From Gymnorhina tibicen (taxonomy: Eukaryota > Chordata > Aves > Passeriformes > Artamidae): DNA of 64,000 bases. The notes under the pieces were generated by a model, which made no database searches, was not told the origin of the DNA, and was given only the letters and a program-made list of their open reading frames with translations. The translations under genes were made by a program, and so were the position numbers. The first letter of the stretch is position 1, and every line of letters begins with the position of its first letter. The stretch spans positions 449,387-513,386 of the forward strand of contig VXAZ01005707.1 of assembly GCA_013399875.1 (NCBI GenBank). The letters are read 5' to 3'. Shown piece by piece: positions 36,839 to 49,333 of this stretch.

Positions 36839-36894
36839 TGCTACGCAGTTTAACTCAAGAACCTGATGACAAAGAGAATCTGGAAAAGGAGTTG
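36839..36894 (+). CDS. Very tentative exon-like segment
   Basis: 56 bp preceded by TTAATGCTTATTCTGCAG (acceptor-like) and followed by GTTAAG (weak donor). One frame reads LRSLTQEPDDKENLEKEL, hydrophilic and protein-like, unlike most translations in this window, and that frame stays open past the proposed donor for about ten more codons. No family is recognised and no neighbouring exon is visible. It would be on the opposite strand to the candidate at 29052. Chance is a likely explanation. Confidence 0.12.
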
Positions 36895-38894
36895 GTTAAG
36901 GAGGATTTATATGTTTATAAGTATGTTTATATGTTGTAGTAAATACTTCCCAGCTTTCATATTCTAATTACGACTTCTCTTCAAACTGCTGCTTGAAAAG
37001 CAGTTGGTCATTATTACATTGAGACATGGTTCTGGTTTGTTTTCTTTCTGGTGCCATCTATTCCAACTCTACAGGGATATATATATATATATGTACATTA
37101 TATATGTATGAAACATTTCTCTTTAATGTAGGGATATATATATATTATATATGTGTGAAATATATCTTTAAATTTTTTTGTTATAATCAACATGCAAAAT
37201 ATTGTGCCTATTGCATGCCACAGTTCTGTGGACTGGAAAGAGAGGTGATTTTGTTGTTTGGAGTTGCTCTTGGTTTATTACCTCACAGTGTAGAGTGTGC
37301 ACAAGCAGCATGTGTGGCTTCCTGGGGTGGGAAAAGAGTGAACAAGACAGACTTTTTGCATAACAGCAGAATTTGAAGAATTAGGCCTGTTCTCCTTTGC
37401 CCTGGGTTAATCTTGAATGCTTTCGACAGTAATGCAGAAGAGGCCTGGGTGTGCAGCTCTGATTATGTGGCTCAAAATGCTATTTTTATTTATTTTAATC
37501 CCATGTATTGGCCTGAATGCCTTATGAAGGCTACCAGATCTCTGCAACAGCACTGCATCCATCATGCAGCTCTTCTACTACAGGGAGAACTGACAGATAG
37601 GATTTTCTCCCCATTTTCTCCCATAGAAACTCTGAACAATAATCTTGTACTTGCCTAGGTAATAGTGTATGATTTTTCCCATACACTTAAGCTGCTATAA
37701 ATCAAGTAAGTACATGCATGTCAGAGGAAGATCTAACCCTTTATTTATGAATGTGTTAAAGAACTGTCAGAAAGGGATATTGATTCTGGTTTTATACAGG
37801 GAGCTAATGAGAATAACCAATCAATGTATCATAGCGAGAACTTAACATTATTATGAAATATTTAGCTTATAGGAAAGTATAAAAATTAAGCAAACTTCCA
37901 ATGGACAACAGCAGCATAATTTTTACTAAAGAGAAGATGAAAAGCAGAGATTGGTGATTAAAAAAAAGTAAAACAAAAGCATAGGAGAAGCTAATATATC
38001 ATGAAGACGGTTACAAAAAGGCCCCGTCCATTGATATATTTTGATTAGAATATTTTGACTAAGAGAGCACAATTCTGAGCAGCTATTTACCAAGATGTCT
38101 TCTACAGCATGCAAACCTGAATTTTGTTTTACTCAAGCACTCTAAGGTGCCCTGAACTGAGAGAAATTAATAAACAATTGAAAAAGTAATTAAATTGGTC
38201 ATTAAATGTTGTGTAAGTAAAGAAAAAATACATATTAACATAATATGGGTTTGGAAAAAGAAAACCACCAAAGCCAAACACCAGGATCTCAATAATTATT
38301 AAAAAAGTCATCTGCAATTATTTTTTTTTCCCTTGAGTTTTTTCTTACTGTACTAGTGCCCTTTTCGAGTTCAGTTTGTTAAAATCTTGGAGCAAGTGAG
38401 GTGTTTTGCTAGATATCATTGTATTTTGTTGAGCACTTATTATGTGCACTTGAAATGTCTTTATGGTTGATGGCACTGAGGGCAAAAAAAATACCCTATG
38501 ATATCAATAGCCAACCAAATTAAGCACACGTGTCCTACTTGCATTTCACCTGTTGGAGCACTGGAACAGCTATCTGCCAAAGGAACAGGAAGCATGTGTT
38601 CCAAGACAGAGTTCATTGAAGTCTTTCAAAACGAATTAAAACTCGAGTCATGGAGTATTTGACAATGGTAATTTTTGTATGTAAATTGTATAATTGACAA
38701 AATAATACAACTTAAGTGCATATGGTGTTTATTATTATAATTGGCCAACAATTATCTGAGGATTTTGGTGCCCATTCCATAATTCTGAAATTTATGCCTC
38801 AAAAGCACAGTGTACTGTAAATGACTTAAGAGTGTTTTCCCTAATTTGACTGCGGAGTTCAACATTGTACAAGAAAGTTTCTGCTTCAATAGCA
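36895..38894. other. Unique sequence with AT repeat
   Basis: No gene recognised. 37073-37172 holds a two-copy, 57-bp-period repeat listed separately. A and T runs occur near 37961 and 38320. Confidence 0.5.
37073..37172. repeat. 57-bp tandem duplication containing (AT)n
   Basis: Two copies begin AGGGATATATATATAT (37073 and 37130), continue through an ATTATATATGT(A/G)TGAAA motif and then fade. The AT cores have different lengths, so slippage followed the duplication. No transposon ends are visible. Confidence 0.7.
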
Positions 38895-39358
38895 AAATCA
38901 TAGAATTACAGAATGGTTTGGGTTGGAAGGAACCTTAGATCCCACCTGGCTGCCATGGGCAGGGACATATCCCAATAGACCAGGTTGCTCACAGTCCCAT
39001 CCAGGCTGGCATTGAACCCTTCCAGGGATATGGTACCCACAGCTTCTCTGGCCAAGTTGTTGGAAGTGACTCACCACCCTCACAGCTAATCATTCCTTCT
39101 TAATATCTAAGCTAAACCTGCCTTCTTTCAGTTTAAAGCCATTCCCACTTGTCCTATCACAGCATGCCCTTGTAAAAAGTCCCTCTCCAGCTCTCTCATA
39201 GTTCCTTTAGGTACTGGAAGGTGCTCTAAGGTCTCCCCAGAGCCTTTTCTCTAGGCTGAACAGTCCCAGAGGTCTCCCCAGACTGTTTTCATAGGAGAAG
39301 TGCTCCAGACCTTTCACCATCTTGGTGGCCTCCTCTGGATTTGCTCCAATGGGTCCTG
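38895..39358 (-). mobile_element. CR1 LINE (antisense), ~460 bp
   Basis: Antisense CR1 3' end: AAATCATAGAATTACAGAAT, GGTTTGGGTTGGAAGGAACC, GCTGCCATGGGCAGGGACAT, AATAGACCAGGTTGCTCACA, CCCTTCCAGGGATATGG, CAGCTTCTCTGGCCAAGTTG, TTTAAAGCCATTCCCACTTG, CCCTTGTAAAAAGTCCCTCT, TCTAAGGTCTCCCCAGAGCC, TTTTCTCTAGGCTGAACAGT, and GAAGTGCTCCAGACCTTTCA. The phrase GGTCTCCCCAGA occurs twice (about 39229 and 39271), a local duplication. It ends near GCTCCAATGGGTCC and is abutted by a second antisense CR1. Frames are disrupted. Confidence 0.93.
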
Positions 39359-39372
39359 ATGTTTGCTGATGT

Positions 39373-39905
39373 TTCTACGATCACACAACGCATAAGGTTT
39401 GGAGACTACAGTGGGTCATCTGGTTCAGCCTCCCTGCTCAAACAGGGTCATCCTAAAGCACATTGTACAGGATTGTGTCCAGACAGTTCTGGGGTATCTC
39501 CAGTGAGAATATCTCTACAACCTCTCTGGGCAACCTGTTCCAGTGCATGGTCACCCACACAGTAAAGCAGTTCTTCCTCAGGTGGAACTTCGTGTGCATC
39601 AGTTTCTGCCCATTGTCTCCTGTCCTATTTCCCGGCCCCACTGAGCAGGGCCTGGTCCATCCTCTTGGCACCCTCCTTTCAGATTCTTATAGACACCAGT
39701 GCAGTCCCCTCTCAGTCATCCTTTCTTGAGCCTGGACAGCCCCAGCTGCCTCAGTGTTTCCTCATAAGAGAGATGCTCCAGTCCTTTCATCATCTTCATA
39801 GACCTTTCCTGGACCTGCTCCAGGAGCTTCATGTCTTTTTATGGAGTGAGTAGCCCAGAACTGGTCACAGTGCTCCAGATTCAGCTTCACAAGCGCTGCC
39901 TCCAA
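39373..39905 (-). mobile_element. CR1 LINE (antisense), ~530 bp, different subfamily
   Basis: A second antisense CR1 starts only about 15 bp after the first. Its 3' terminus is TTCTACGATCACACAACGCA and it has a different 3' UTR: TCATCTGGTTCAGCCTCCCT, GCTCAAACAGGGTCATCC, ACATTGTACAGGATTGTGTC, CAGACAGTTCTGGGGTATCT, CTACAACCTCTCTGGGCAAC, CTGTTCCAGTGCATGGTCAC, TTCTTCCTCAGGTGGAACTT. The ORF2 end follows: CTCATAAGAGAGATGCTCCA, GACCTGCTCCAGGAGCTTCA and AGTAGCCCAGAACTGGTCAC. The AGGATTGTGTCCAGACAG type of UTR marks a separate subfamily from the CR1 at 38895. It is 5'-truncated near 39905 and non-functional. Confidence 0.93.
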
Positions 39906-42514
39906 TTGTTGAGCTGCTTAGGGAATCCTGCTGTGCTTTTTAACTTTAGCAGCCCAAAGTACCTCCGCAGACTGATTTAACCCAGAAGAAAGAACATCAC
40001 AATAATGTTTTGCTCTAGGTTTGAATATGACTCTCCTGGCTCAGGTCTGTCATAAGCAGGGGAGAGGAGATGCCCATCACGGTGTGTCCTGCTCATACAA
40101 AATGTGGCCTTATTTTTCATCAGAACAAATTGCTTTGCTCATGTCCTATTTCAACCGAAGTAAACACTTGATTTTAATAGGATTTAAATGTGTGTTTAAG
40201 CATTTTGAACTGGGTCTTATAAACAGTAACTGTACCTGATCTCAGATAACTTCTAGTCAGTCTGCTGCCTGCTTGTTTTCAGCATCTGCTGCAAGGGATG
40301 ATAAGTGTTATTAAAAGAAATCTTTAGAAAAAAGAAAAAAGAATGTAAAACTTTTGGTCTTTGTCCAACACTTCTAAAGGGCAGAAAAGGAAAGTTTAAA
40401 AAAAATAAGATGAACAGGAGGGCTGAGTACTGATCTGAAGAGTTTTATGACGTTCACTCAGGATCTGATATCTCAAATATCTTATCAGAGTCCATTATTA
40501 AGGAAATTCAGTTTTACTGTGAAAGATAGAGACACTGAAGATGTTTGTGATAATCATTTTAGGAGGGTTGGTGCAGAGAAGAGGGTAGAAAACTTCCAAA
40601 AGTTGAATTTCGAAATAAACAGCTACAGTTTAAAGTGAAATGTGAATTTCCCTATGAATTTTTTAGACGGGGCTGCTTCTTCCAGTAACATTTACCTGGG
40701 ACAAGAGCTGATTCAACTGAAAATTACTCGTAAGTTGTTGTAATTGTTTTAACTAAGCATTGTTAGAAAACCTTTTTTTTTTTTCTATTATAGAAAAAAG
40801 GTAACATTTTGTATTAGAAAAGATCATAAAGTGGACTTAGAAATTTAAAATGCAAAATCTCTGGAAATATACCACATTAAAGGTAAGACTTTGAAAGATA
40901 AGAAGTTTAGGCCCAATTTGGGTTATCTTTCCAAGTGGAATATCCTTAGGCCTTTTTAAAAACCATGAAACTTTCCTTCCTCTTACATTATACTGATGAG
41001 GAAAAAAGACCATGTTGCAACTTGGAGAAAATAATTGCTGTTAAACAAGATCATTATTTACTGTAAGGATTCATAATAAATGGTCTTCCTAAAGTGGTGT
41101 TCTGGCAGTGTTATCCTGTATTTGTTATGCACTTCATCAATTTATTAATATTAATTCTAATGACTGAATTTGTTCTTTAATTTAATAAATTTAATATTAA
41201 ATTAAATTTAATCTAATAATTTAATGAATGGAAAGGAGAGAGAGATGTATTTTCTAATAATTTTAATAAATCAACATAAAAGATTTTTTGAGATATTAGG
41301 TATAGATCAAAGACAAAAATTATACTTAAAAATGTATTTCTCGCATTAAAATAGTGTAAATAATAAAGCAAATGTGGTTTTGCTGTCAAAAATGAAGTTT
41401 TACTGTTTTGTATTAACATGTACAAAATTCATAAAAATATGTTAAAAGAATCATTTGCTACCATAATTCATGAAGCTTAATAGTAGCTTCTATCTTCAGT
41501 CAGTCAGGAGTATTCTATGTGCATAGTGAAAGAACCACTTGATAGAGTTTGTCACTGGAAATAGTCTGGAAACTGAAATCACTTCAGAAAAGGAAAATGT
41601 CAATATCTTTGTTTGTAAACAGAACGTGATAGACATCAAAGAGACAAAAAAGATGTAAAAAGCAAATAGGTCGTGCGGGATGTTTACCAATATTATCGCA
41701 GTAGGTAGGTTATTCCTTTCATGCAAATATTAAACAAGTCAGCCACCCATGTCTGAGCTACGGAGAACCTTGGATACTTCTCTTTACATTGGATGTCTGA
41801 GCGTCCAGGGAGGTTTGTCCTGGGATGTCCTGGAGCAATGGTCAAGCATTGGGCCAGAACCGAACTAGTTCATCCATGTAACTCTAGGGAGCACTGCAGT
41901 GCTGGAAATCTGATAAAAGGGAACTTAAAGATGAGGTTCTGGCAGTTCAGAGTTATTTAAGAGTCCATCAATCTTTAAACAAGAACAACAGTCATTAAAA
42001 TTAAAACATGAAGTCCTAAACTGAGTAATAACATTTTGCTACTTTGCATTTCCCAATCAGCATGCTGTGATGTTTATTACAACAGTATCCTGCTTCTTTA
42101 TTTTCTTCTTTTACCCCACTAGCTCTATACTGCTATTGACAGAAAGGAAGAGTAGGGAATGAGAAGTGCTTAGGTGCAATTTTCAAAGTTGATGGGGAGG
42201 TTTGTTGCTTTGTTGTCTTCAATTTTACTTTCAGAGATCTTAAAGGTGGCCTTAAAAATGTTTTTGGTTTACTAATCTAGAATATGCAATTGTTGAGCGC
42301 ATGCAGCTACTAAACTTCAAGGTAAAATAGCAGACATTATATAATTCCTAATGTTTATTATAAGCAATGCCATACTCAGTCAGGCATGTTTATCCACAAA
42401 TGTTGTGACAAAAATTAAGGGGAAAATTAGTAATTGCCACTGCCCATATTTACTGAAACAATACAAAACATAATTCTGTGACTTGATTTACCTGTCTTTT
42501 ACATCTGAATTTTG
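39906..42514. other. Unique sequence, no gene recognised
   Basis: No exon recognised. Very A+T-rich at 41140-41230, with an exact 16-bp palindrome (AATTTAATATTAAATT). A T run is at 40771-40785. The rest is unremarkable. Confidence 0.5.
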
Positions 42515-42551
42515 ATTCAGAAGAAACAGATATGCTCTGTTTCTTCTGAAT
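42515..42551. repeat. Perfect inverted repeat, 16-bp arms, 5-base loop
   Basis: Left arm ATTCAGAAGAAACAGA (42515-42530), loop TATGC, right arm TCTGTTTCTTCTGAAT (42536-42551). The arms are fully complementary. It is too short for a standard microRNA precursor and has no transposon ends around it. It could extrude as a cruciform or be the relic of a small palindromic event. Confidence 0.9.
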
Positions 42552-42665
42552 TTGGCCACTATATAGATTCCAAATACTTTGCACAAACTCTTTCATATTC
42601 CCTTAGGTCTGATGGTGATCAGGGTGACTTACTGATCCATGACTGTCTTGTTCATTATTTCTATC

Positions 42666-42722
42666 TCAGAATCATAGAATACCATGCACAAAGACCTCAA
42701 GGACTATCTGTTCCAACCTTTC
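42666..42722 (-). mobile_element. CR1 LINE, terminal ~57 bp (antisense)
   Basis: CAGAATCATAGAATACCATG, then AAGACCTCAAGGACTATC and TGTTCCAACC match a CR1 3' end read backwards. It passes directly into a T-rich run (42722-42752). The rest of the element is absent. Confidence 0.8.
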
Positions 42723-45700
42723 AATTTTTTTTTTTTCCTTTCCTTTTTTTTAAGAGATATAATTTATTTATATTCCAGCATTGCACCTTACTATTTGGTA
42801 TTGAGGGAGTGCAGCAGTGTACACAGTACATCAGAGTTGATGGCAAGGTTTCCCTGGAGGAGTGGGGAGTTCCAGTTGGCAAAGCCACTGGGGGGACATG
42901 GTGTTCCCTCCTGTCCACTGCCTACTCACTCCTGTCTGGAAGTAATGCCATAGTGACACACTGCACCATCCTCTGATTGTGACAACAGCAGAAAAGAGGT
43001 CCTAAATGATGGTCTGGGGTGCTGCAAGACTGCTAAGGGCTTGGTACAGAAATGTCATAGTGTTTGGGTTGACCCTGCTAACTTGGATTGACTCCTTTGG
43101 GCTGTCCTCTTCTGCCTTGGACTGCTGGCACCTTGAATGGACAACAACAGCCCTGAGGAAAGGCACCCTTTTGCTTCCTGATGTGTTTTCACTCCATTCA
43201 CTGGTGGAGGTAGGTTTGTGCTATAAAATCACGAGCTTTTCTCCCAGCAGCAATGAAGGGAAAGGTATCAGCCAGGTTCACTTTCTGTTTCAAAAGAGAA
43301 ACTGAACTTATTGTCACAGACCAGTATCACTGAGGTAAAGACGAGTCTGGGGAATCCAGATAAATCTGCTCAATCGTAACTGGAATTTCAGCTCAGACTA
43401 TGGGGATATAAACTGTCAAATGCAATGGATCAGGCCTGTCACTTTTTCCATCAAAACCAAAAATAAAACACATTTTTTTGCCCCGTTATTTATTTCAAAC
43501 TGTTTCTCATAGTGTGAAGAAAAATCAGAAAGCAAAGGTTTTATTATAATACATTTGAAGTGTAACTGACTGAGTAATCAATGTATTTGAGTTCTTTGTC
43601 ACATAATAACAAAAAAATAATCTAATGAACTTCTTAAAAATTGTATTTCTTGTAAGGATGAAAGTATGTAATTAAAAATTGATTGGTGTAGCAATGAGAT
43701 TAAACCGAGGGTTCAAAATATAATGGTTGAAAGTTAGTTTTTAGGCTATCCAGTCATCACAAAATAAGAGGAAATTATACACACAGTCTCAGCTTGCAAC
43801 AGCAGTCCTTTGATGACCAGGAGGGAAAGAAAACATGTAAAGTCTGATGAATTAATAGCAATCAAAGTCCAGCACTTCCCACGAAGCCTTCTGGTGGAAT
43901 AATAATGGTAAATATAAATATGTAGTTAGGCTGTGCTTAGTTTTCCAGGGAGACACAAATACCAGCTGTGACATGGGCCATACGTGCCATTACCTGTAGT
44001 ATCTTCTGCTAGATCACTGTTCTCAGTTCTCTGGTCTCTGTAGTATCTTTGTGCCTCAAGAAGTAACCTCATAGATCTAGTTCTATATTCTTGTCAGTAG
44101 AAGAAATTAATAGATTATTTCATAGATTGCCTTTTATTTTGCATATTTAGGGCAGAAATTACTAATATTTAAGCAATTTATGATTTTTATTACAAGTTTT
44201 GATTACGGTTGCTTAAATGAGAGACCTTTCTTACTCTTTGTTTAAGAGATATTTGAAGGGAAAATGTTATCTCTTTTTTAAAGAAAATGCAGTCTTAAAC
44301 TTCTTTGGGTTTGAGGTATTTTCATTCCTGTTTCCAGCGTCAAAAAGAAAAGGTCATTAAAAAAGCCACCATGAAAACCCCTCCTCAGTTGTCTTAAATA
44401 TGGAACTGTTTGTATGTTCTGTTTAAATTACGGGGTGATAAGTTTAGATTCTCTGTGAGAACCTGAGTAAATTGGATGTTATTGTAAAAGTAATGGAGTT
44501 TTTTTTGTTCCTTCTGCCTTGGAGAGGATGAGCGTGTCAGTAGACCATTTTGACCAGTCAAAGCTGATTATTCCATTCAAATTTGGCATATACATGTGGA
44601 AGGTAAGAAGCTATCTTAAATCGGATGCCTGCAGAAAACTGATGCAGAAGAAGGGGTTGCGTTGCTTTTTAGCAGTATTTAGCACCTAACATTTGTGAGT
44701 CTTCACTCTTGATGAACTTGCATGAGGTTTTGAAATGTAACAAATCTCTTCCCAAAATTAAGTTATGCTTTTATAAATGTCATTCTAGCAAGGAGCAAAA
44801 GGAACTAACATAATTTATTTTCCATATTTCATCACAGGAGATGATTTTTCTTCATTGAATTTTTATCTGTGCTAAGGAGCTTTATTTTTTAACTGACTCA
44901 GTACTCTGGTTTTATTGTGCAGATAAGGGAGTTTAGTTTGTGCAGCAAAAGCATTATTCATTTTATTTTAGAGGTAATTTTAAAATATGGACTGTATATT
45001 AATATAGCCTATTCATTCTAAATGACACATAAAGCAGGCTTATCTTGCCTTAGCTTTTCAGTGGTGTAACACTGTGTGTGTGTTTTCTTCATTGTTATAT
45101 TAGCAGCATACTGGACCCATTTTCTTTGCATCATCTGATACCTATTCTTTTTTTTTTCCCCTCTTCCTAATTCATTGTTTTATGTTAAATAGTGTGGTCT
45201 GGTATTTTCTCCCCAGATCTTTTATGCATTATTTCTCACTTTTAAAAGGTTATATGGTCTGACTCTAGACTATTTTAATTTATTCCTCTTGTGCTAAATA
45301 TGGATTGGTCCTGAACTTTAGGCTGCTAAAATTTTGGACTAGAATTTTATATTTAAATAGAAGTAGTTAAGGAGTGACACTAGGTAGTTGAGACACTCAC
45401 TTAAAATAAGTTAGATTAATCAAAAATTAGAGTTTTCTGAATTGAAAATGAGCAGAAGTACAAGGGTTTTGCAGAAATTTGTAACCCATACAGATTTTAA
45501 TACTTTTTCAAACAGTAGAATGTAATATATAGGCAATTCATTGAATGGTATGAAAAAAAAGAGTTTCATCATCTTATCTGCTCATCTAATTCAAATTAAA
45601 TTGCAGTGGGCTATCTGAGGATACTATAGAAATGCCAAAAATAAGATCAGAACTGCAAGAGAAATTAAGATCAATCATAGTGTGTTCCTCCTACCACAGA

Positions 45701-48700
45701 AATGATGTGCTATGTGTGATCACTAGTCAACAGCCTAATAAACTTCACACAGTTCTTTATAACCCTGGAATTTTATTAGAATGTGTAATATATCCTGAGA
45801 TATGTAAGGCATGTTTAATTGTACTCACTCACACCTTTTAATAAGATGAAACTTCTTAGCCGTCCATTTTTATTTGTTATTAAAGTGGTAGGACTGCTGA
45901 ATTAATGGAGGTTAATAAAAAAATCTCTAATGCCTTAGTCAAAATTTGCAAGTCCTGGAGATGAAGAATTGATTTAAGTTGTGTTTGCTATAGATACAGA
46001 TAAACTCCGTAAAGGGCAGATTTTCATATTCCTACCTATGAATAAATTATTTTAAAGAGAACAAATGATTTAGACTGTTATCTCTGCTGGGCATCTCTGA
46101 TCATGTGGGACATAATGAGCTCTTTCTCATGCAGACTGTACACCCAGGCATCACAGAAGACACAGCAGAAATTTGGGACTCAGTTTCTGATGTTCAAGAA
46201 ATGTGATACTGCTACTTTGAGGGCTCCTCTAACCACATACAAGATTCACTAAACAGCATTACAGTGATTTTGGGATCACTGTTAAAAAGGTTTTTATGCC
46301 ATAGTTTTCATTTCTTATCAGTATATTTTTATTAACAAGTTTTGAATGCTTTGAGTTGATAGGTTTTCTTGGATAAATGGTTACTTAATTTTTTTTCAAT
46401 CAAATGTACTCTGCGAGAACATTCAAATGTTCTTTTGTGTGTGCTTCTGGGTTGCAGTTTAAGCTCTTTCTGAACACAGAGAGAGTGTTTTGTGACATAG
46501 CATCATAACTTGAAATGAAATACACCAAGATCTCTCATATCAGGTCAGAAGAAAGGCTTATGTAGCCCAATTTTCATGTTTACCAGAGAATAGACTCAAA
46601 AAATTATGGGAAACAAAAGAAAAAAAAAAAGAAAAGGAGGGCATGTTAAAAGTGATCTTTCCCTCTTTTGCAGTCTTTTTCAGTTTCTTTCTAGCCTTTT
46701 CCCTCTCACCTTCCTTGTGCCAGCGGAGAGCACAGGATCCTTGTATTTGCTTCCGTGTATCTGTGAAAGGGCTCAGACCTAGCAAGTGAGAAGCCAAGTG
46801 TCACTGCAGTTGATGTACTGTGAGATAGCATGTTTCACATCTGAGCAATGAGTCTGCTTACCTGGTTCTGTCAGGGCTTGTGTATAAAGGTTTATTACTG
46901 TCAATCCTAAAATAGGGAATTTGCCTAGTAAACTTTATATAGGTTTAAAAAGAGAATTAGTGTTAAATACATGAAAACTGATAATAATTTACAAATTTTT
47001 TAGCTCGGTTCAATTTTCAGCAATATGGTGATACACAGACCCTCAGCTTTCATGTTTTGCTTTTCCCTCTCCTACAGCTATCCCCAGCTCCCAAACTTCC
47101 TCTTTCTCACACCCAAACAGAAACCATTTGAAAGACAGCTTTTAGCAGCATGTCTGCATGCTGTTGTGAGAGTCAGGGAGGATGGAAGGCATATTGCTCT
47201 AACTGTACCACTGTGCTTAAACTGAGTGCAGATGACAAGTAACTCAGGTGCAAAAGTCTGGGAGAGATTTCATAAAAGTTATCAAGATTTATGTCACCTC
47301 AGATCAACGTATTTTATTACATCTGTTCTGAACAAGGATGGTTTTTGCATCCACACCATCATTTTGATGAAGAGGCATCTGAATACCTACAGCGGAAGCT
47401 ATTGGGTGAGAAAGGACAGGCAGTTTGGCTTGGAGTTTGGCGTGCTTGACTCATACCAAACCACACACCTTGGAGCTGAAGTGTGTCATTCGTTGGAACG
47501 CTGTTCTTTCCCTCTCTATACTCCTGGATGTTTCAGTTTTACCCCAGGGTCATGGAGTAGGGGAAACTGGTAACAGGTATAACTGCAGGATGCTGTTTAG
47601 TTGTTGTTTAGTTCAGCACAAATAGCTGCAAAATTACATAGCTGTGAAATGTCCCATTTGGTTACAAAATGGTGAATATCCTGCTACCGGTTGTTGAGCT
47701 TGATCTAAGTACATTCATGTTGTTCCTATTAATTTTCTTTATTTCTAGAAGGCAAAGGTGATATTAGCATTTAAATGAAAAAATATTTGTTTTTCTCATT
47801 CCTTATTATTTACTGTTCTATGGACCCATTTAAAACTACTCATTTGTTTTTCCTCATTTGGTCTGTAATTTTCTGAACCAGCTTTTATTCCATAATACTT
47901 GCCCTTTACACACAGACATTGCCCTCAAACGCAGAACCTCATCAAAAGCACTTTCCAAAGTGGAAATAACTTTGTCATTTCATTAGAAAAAGGGGAATTG
48001 TGTTCTGAAACAATTCTTCATTTAATCTTCAAGATTATCATCACCTTTCATCCTTAGGTATCCGTTTTATTTCTGGCTGGAATGTTCAATGATATTCTCC
48101 TGAAATGAAATGAAATGAACTTTCTAGTGCCTGGCTCAGTGTTGCGTTTGGGTTGCTTACCCAAACTTTGTATAATACCTAATTTATAGGTTGTGTAACC
48201 TTTCAAAAGGTGCTAAAAATGAAAATAAAAAGCACCTTCAAGCAAAGATGGTATAACATTGCATGACAATTATCACCTTACCATTAGAAAAATCCTTACT
48301 GCCTCTACTTTGTTGAAAGATAGGAAATGTGATTCTTTGTTGTTGTTGTAGTTTGTTCTCCTGTAACAAGCAAGAGTGCTTGTTTTGAAAATATTTAAGT
48401 CAGCTTTTGGTGCAGAGCCTAATGTTTCCTAGTCAAAACATAAAGATGCAGCTGTTCCGTGTCTGGGCTTAAACATGAAGCTCAGTTTGATATATTGCTT
48501 TGAATGTGACAAGAAAATAAAAACACAAAAAGCTTGAAGTACGCAAAAGCTTTAGAATGAGATGTATAAGAATAAAAATATAATATATATGTATAACATA
48601 TGTAGCTAAGTTATCCCTAAAGCTGTCTACACTTGAAAAATACATGGAGTACACATCAGACATCTCTTTGCAAATCTATATGATGCTGTAAACAAGATAT

Positions 48701-49137
48701 TATTCCACATATTTTGGCTAGATTTTCGTTGTACAGAACCTGGTGATTACATGTTAAATTATATAAAAGGTTACACTGGGTTACATAATCATTTGCACAC
48801 AAAATATTCTACACCACAAAATGCATTTCAAAGTCATTTTCTTGAACAATGTAGATTAGAGGATCAGAGCTGCTCAGCTAGTCCCAGTCATCCTGTGCAG
48901 CACATTCCACATCAAAAACAGGTTGGGGAGTCTTGTGTGGGCTTTTTTTCTTTTCAGATTTGCTTTGAACAGTTGAGGTGAAAACCTTGTCCTTTTGAAG
49001 TCATCATCAGGAGTTAATCCAGCATGAAAATTGAGGCTACAAAGATTGGATCCCAACAGACTAGGGATTTGTGTCTCCCTCACAAGCCAGATTCTTCAGC
49101 TTTTGTATATTGGGTATATGTAACCTTTTTTATTCTC
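42723..49137. other. Unique sequence, no gene recognised
   Basis: A pyrimidine run at 42722-42752 is followed by a GC-richer block (42790-43260) with a 154-codon open frame that starts upstream of the CR1 piece and reads through it, hence not a gene. The rest is A+T-rich, with T runs (45150) and an A run (46619). The open frames at 47226-47573 look random. Confidence 0.5.
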
Positions 49138-49148
49138 TTCTTTCTTTT

Positions 49149-49201
<53 letters not shown>

Positions 49202-49333
49202 TTTTTCTTTCTTTTTCTTTTTCTTTTTCTTTTTCTTTTTCTTTTTCTTTTTCTTTTTCTTTTTCTTTTTCTTTTTCTTTCTTTCTTTTTCTCTTCTGCT
49301 TCTCCCCTTCTCCCCTTCTTTCCTTCCTTCCTT
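49138..49333 (+). repeat. Polypyrimidine microsatellite: (TTTC)12 then (CTTTTT)11
   Basis: About 195 bases of nearly pure pyrimidine. 49151-49198 holds about twelve TTTC units, 49211-49276 eleven perfect CTTTTT units, then a CT-rich tail with two TCCCCTTC motifs and TTCC units. The sequence can form triplex (H-DNA) under torsion and is length-unstable. The apparent proteins on either strand (Phe/Ser runs or Lys/Arg/Glu runs) are low-complexity translation only. Confidence 0.97.

Noticed and set aside
42512..42976. 154-codon plus-strand open frame
   Set aside because: It crosses the hairpin, the CR1 fragment and a T run; composition changes along it and no domain is seen.
46619..46640. A-rich runs as possible processed pseudogene tails
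   Set aside because: No gene-like sequence precedes them and no flanking duplications were seen.
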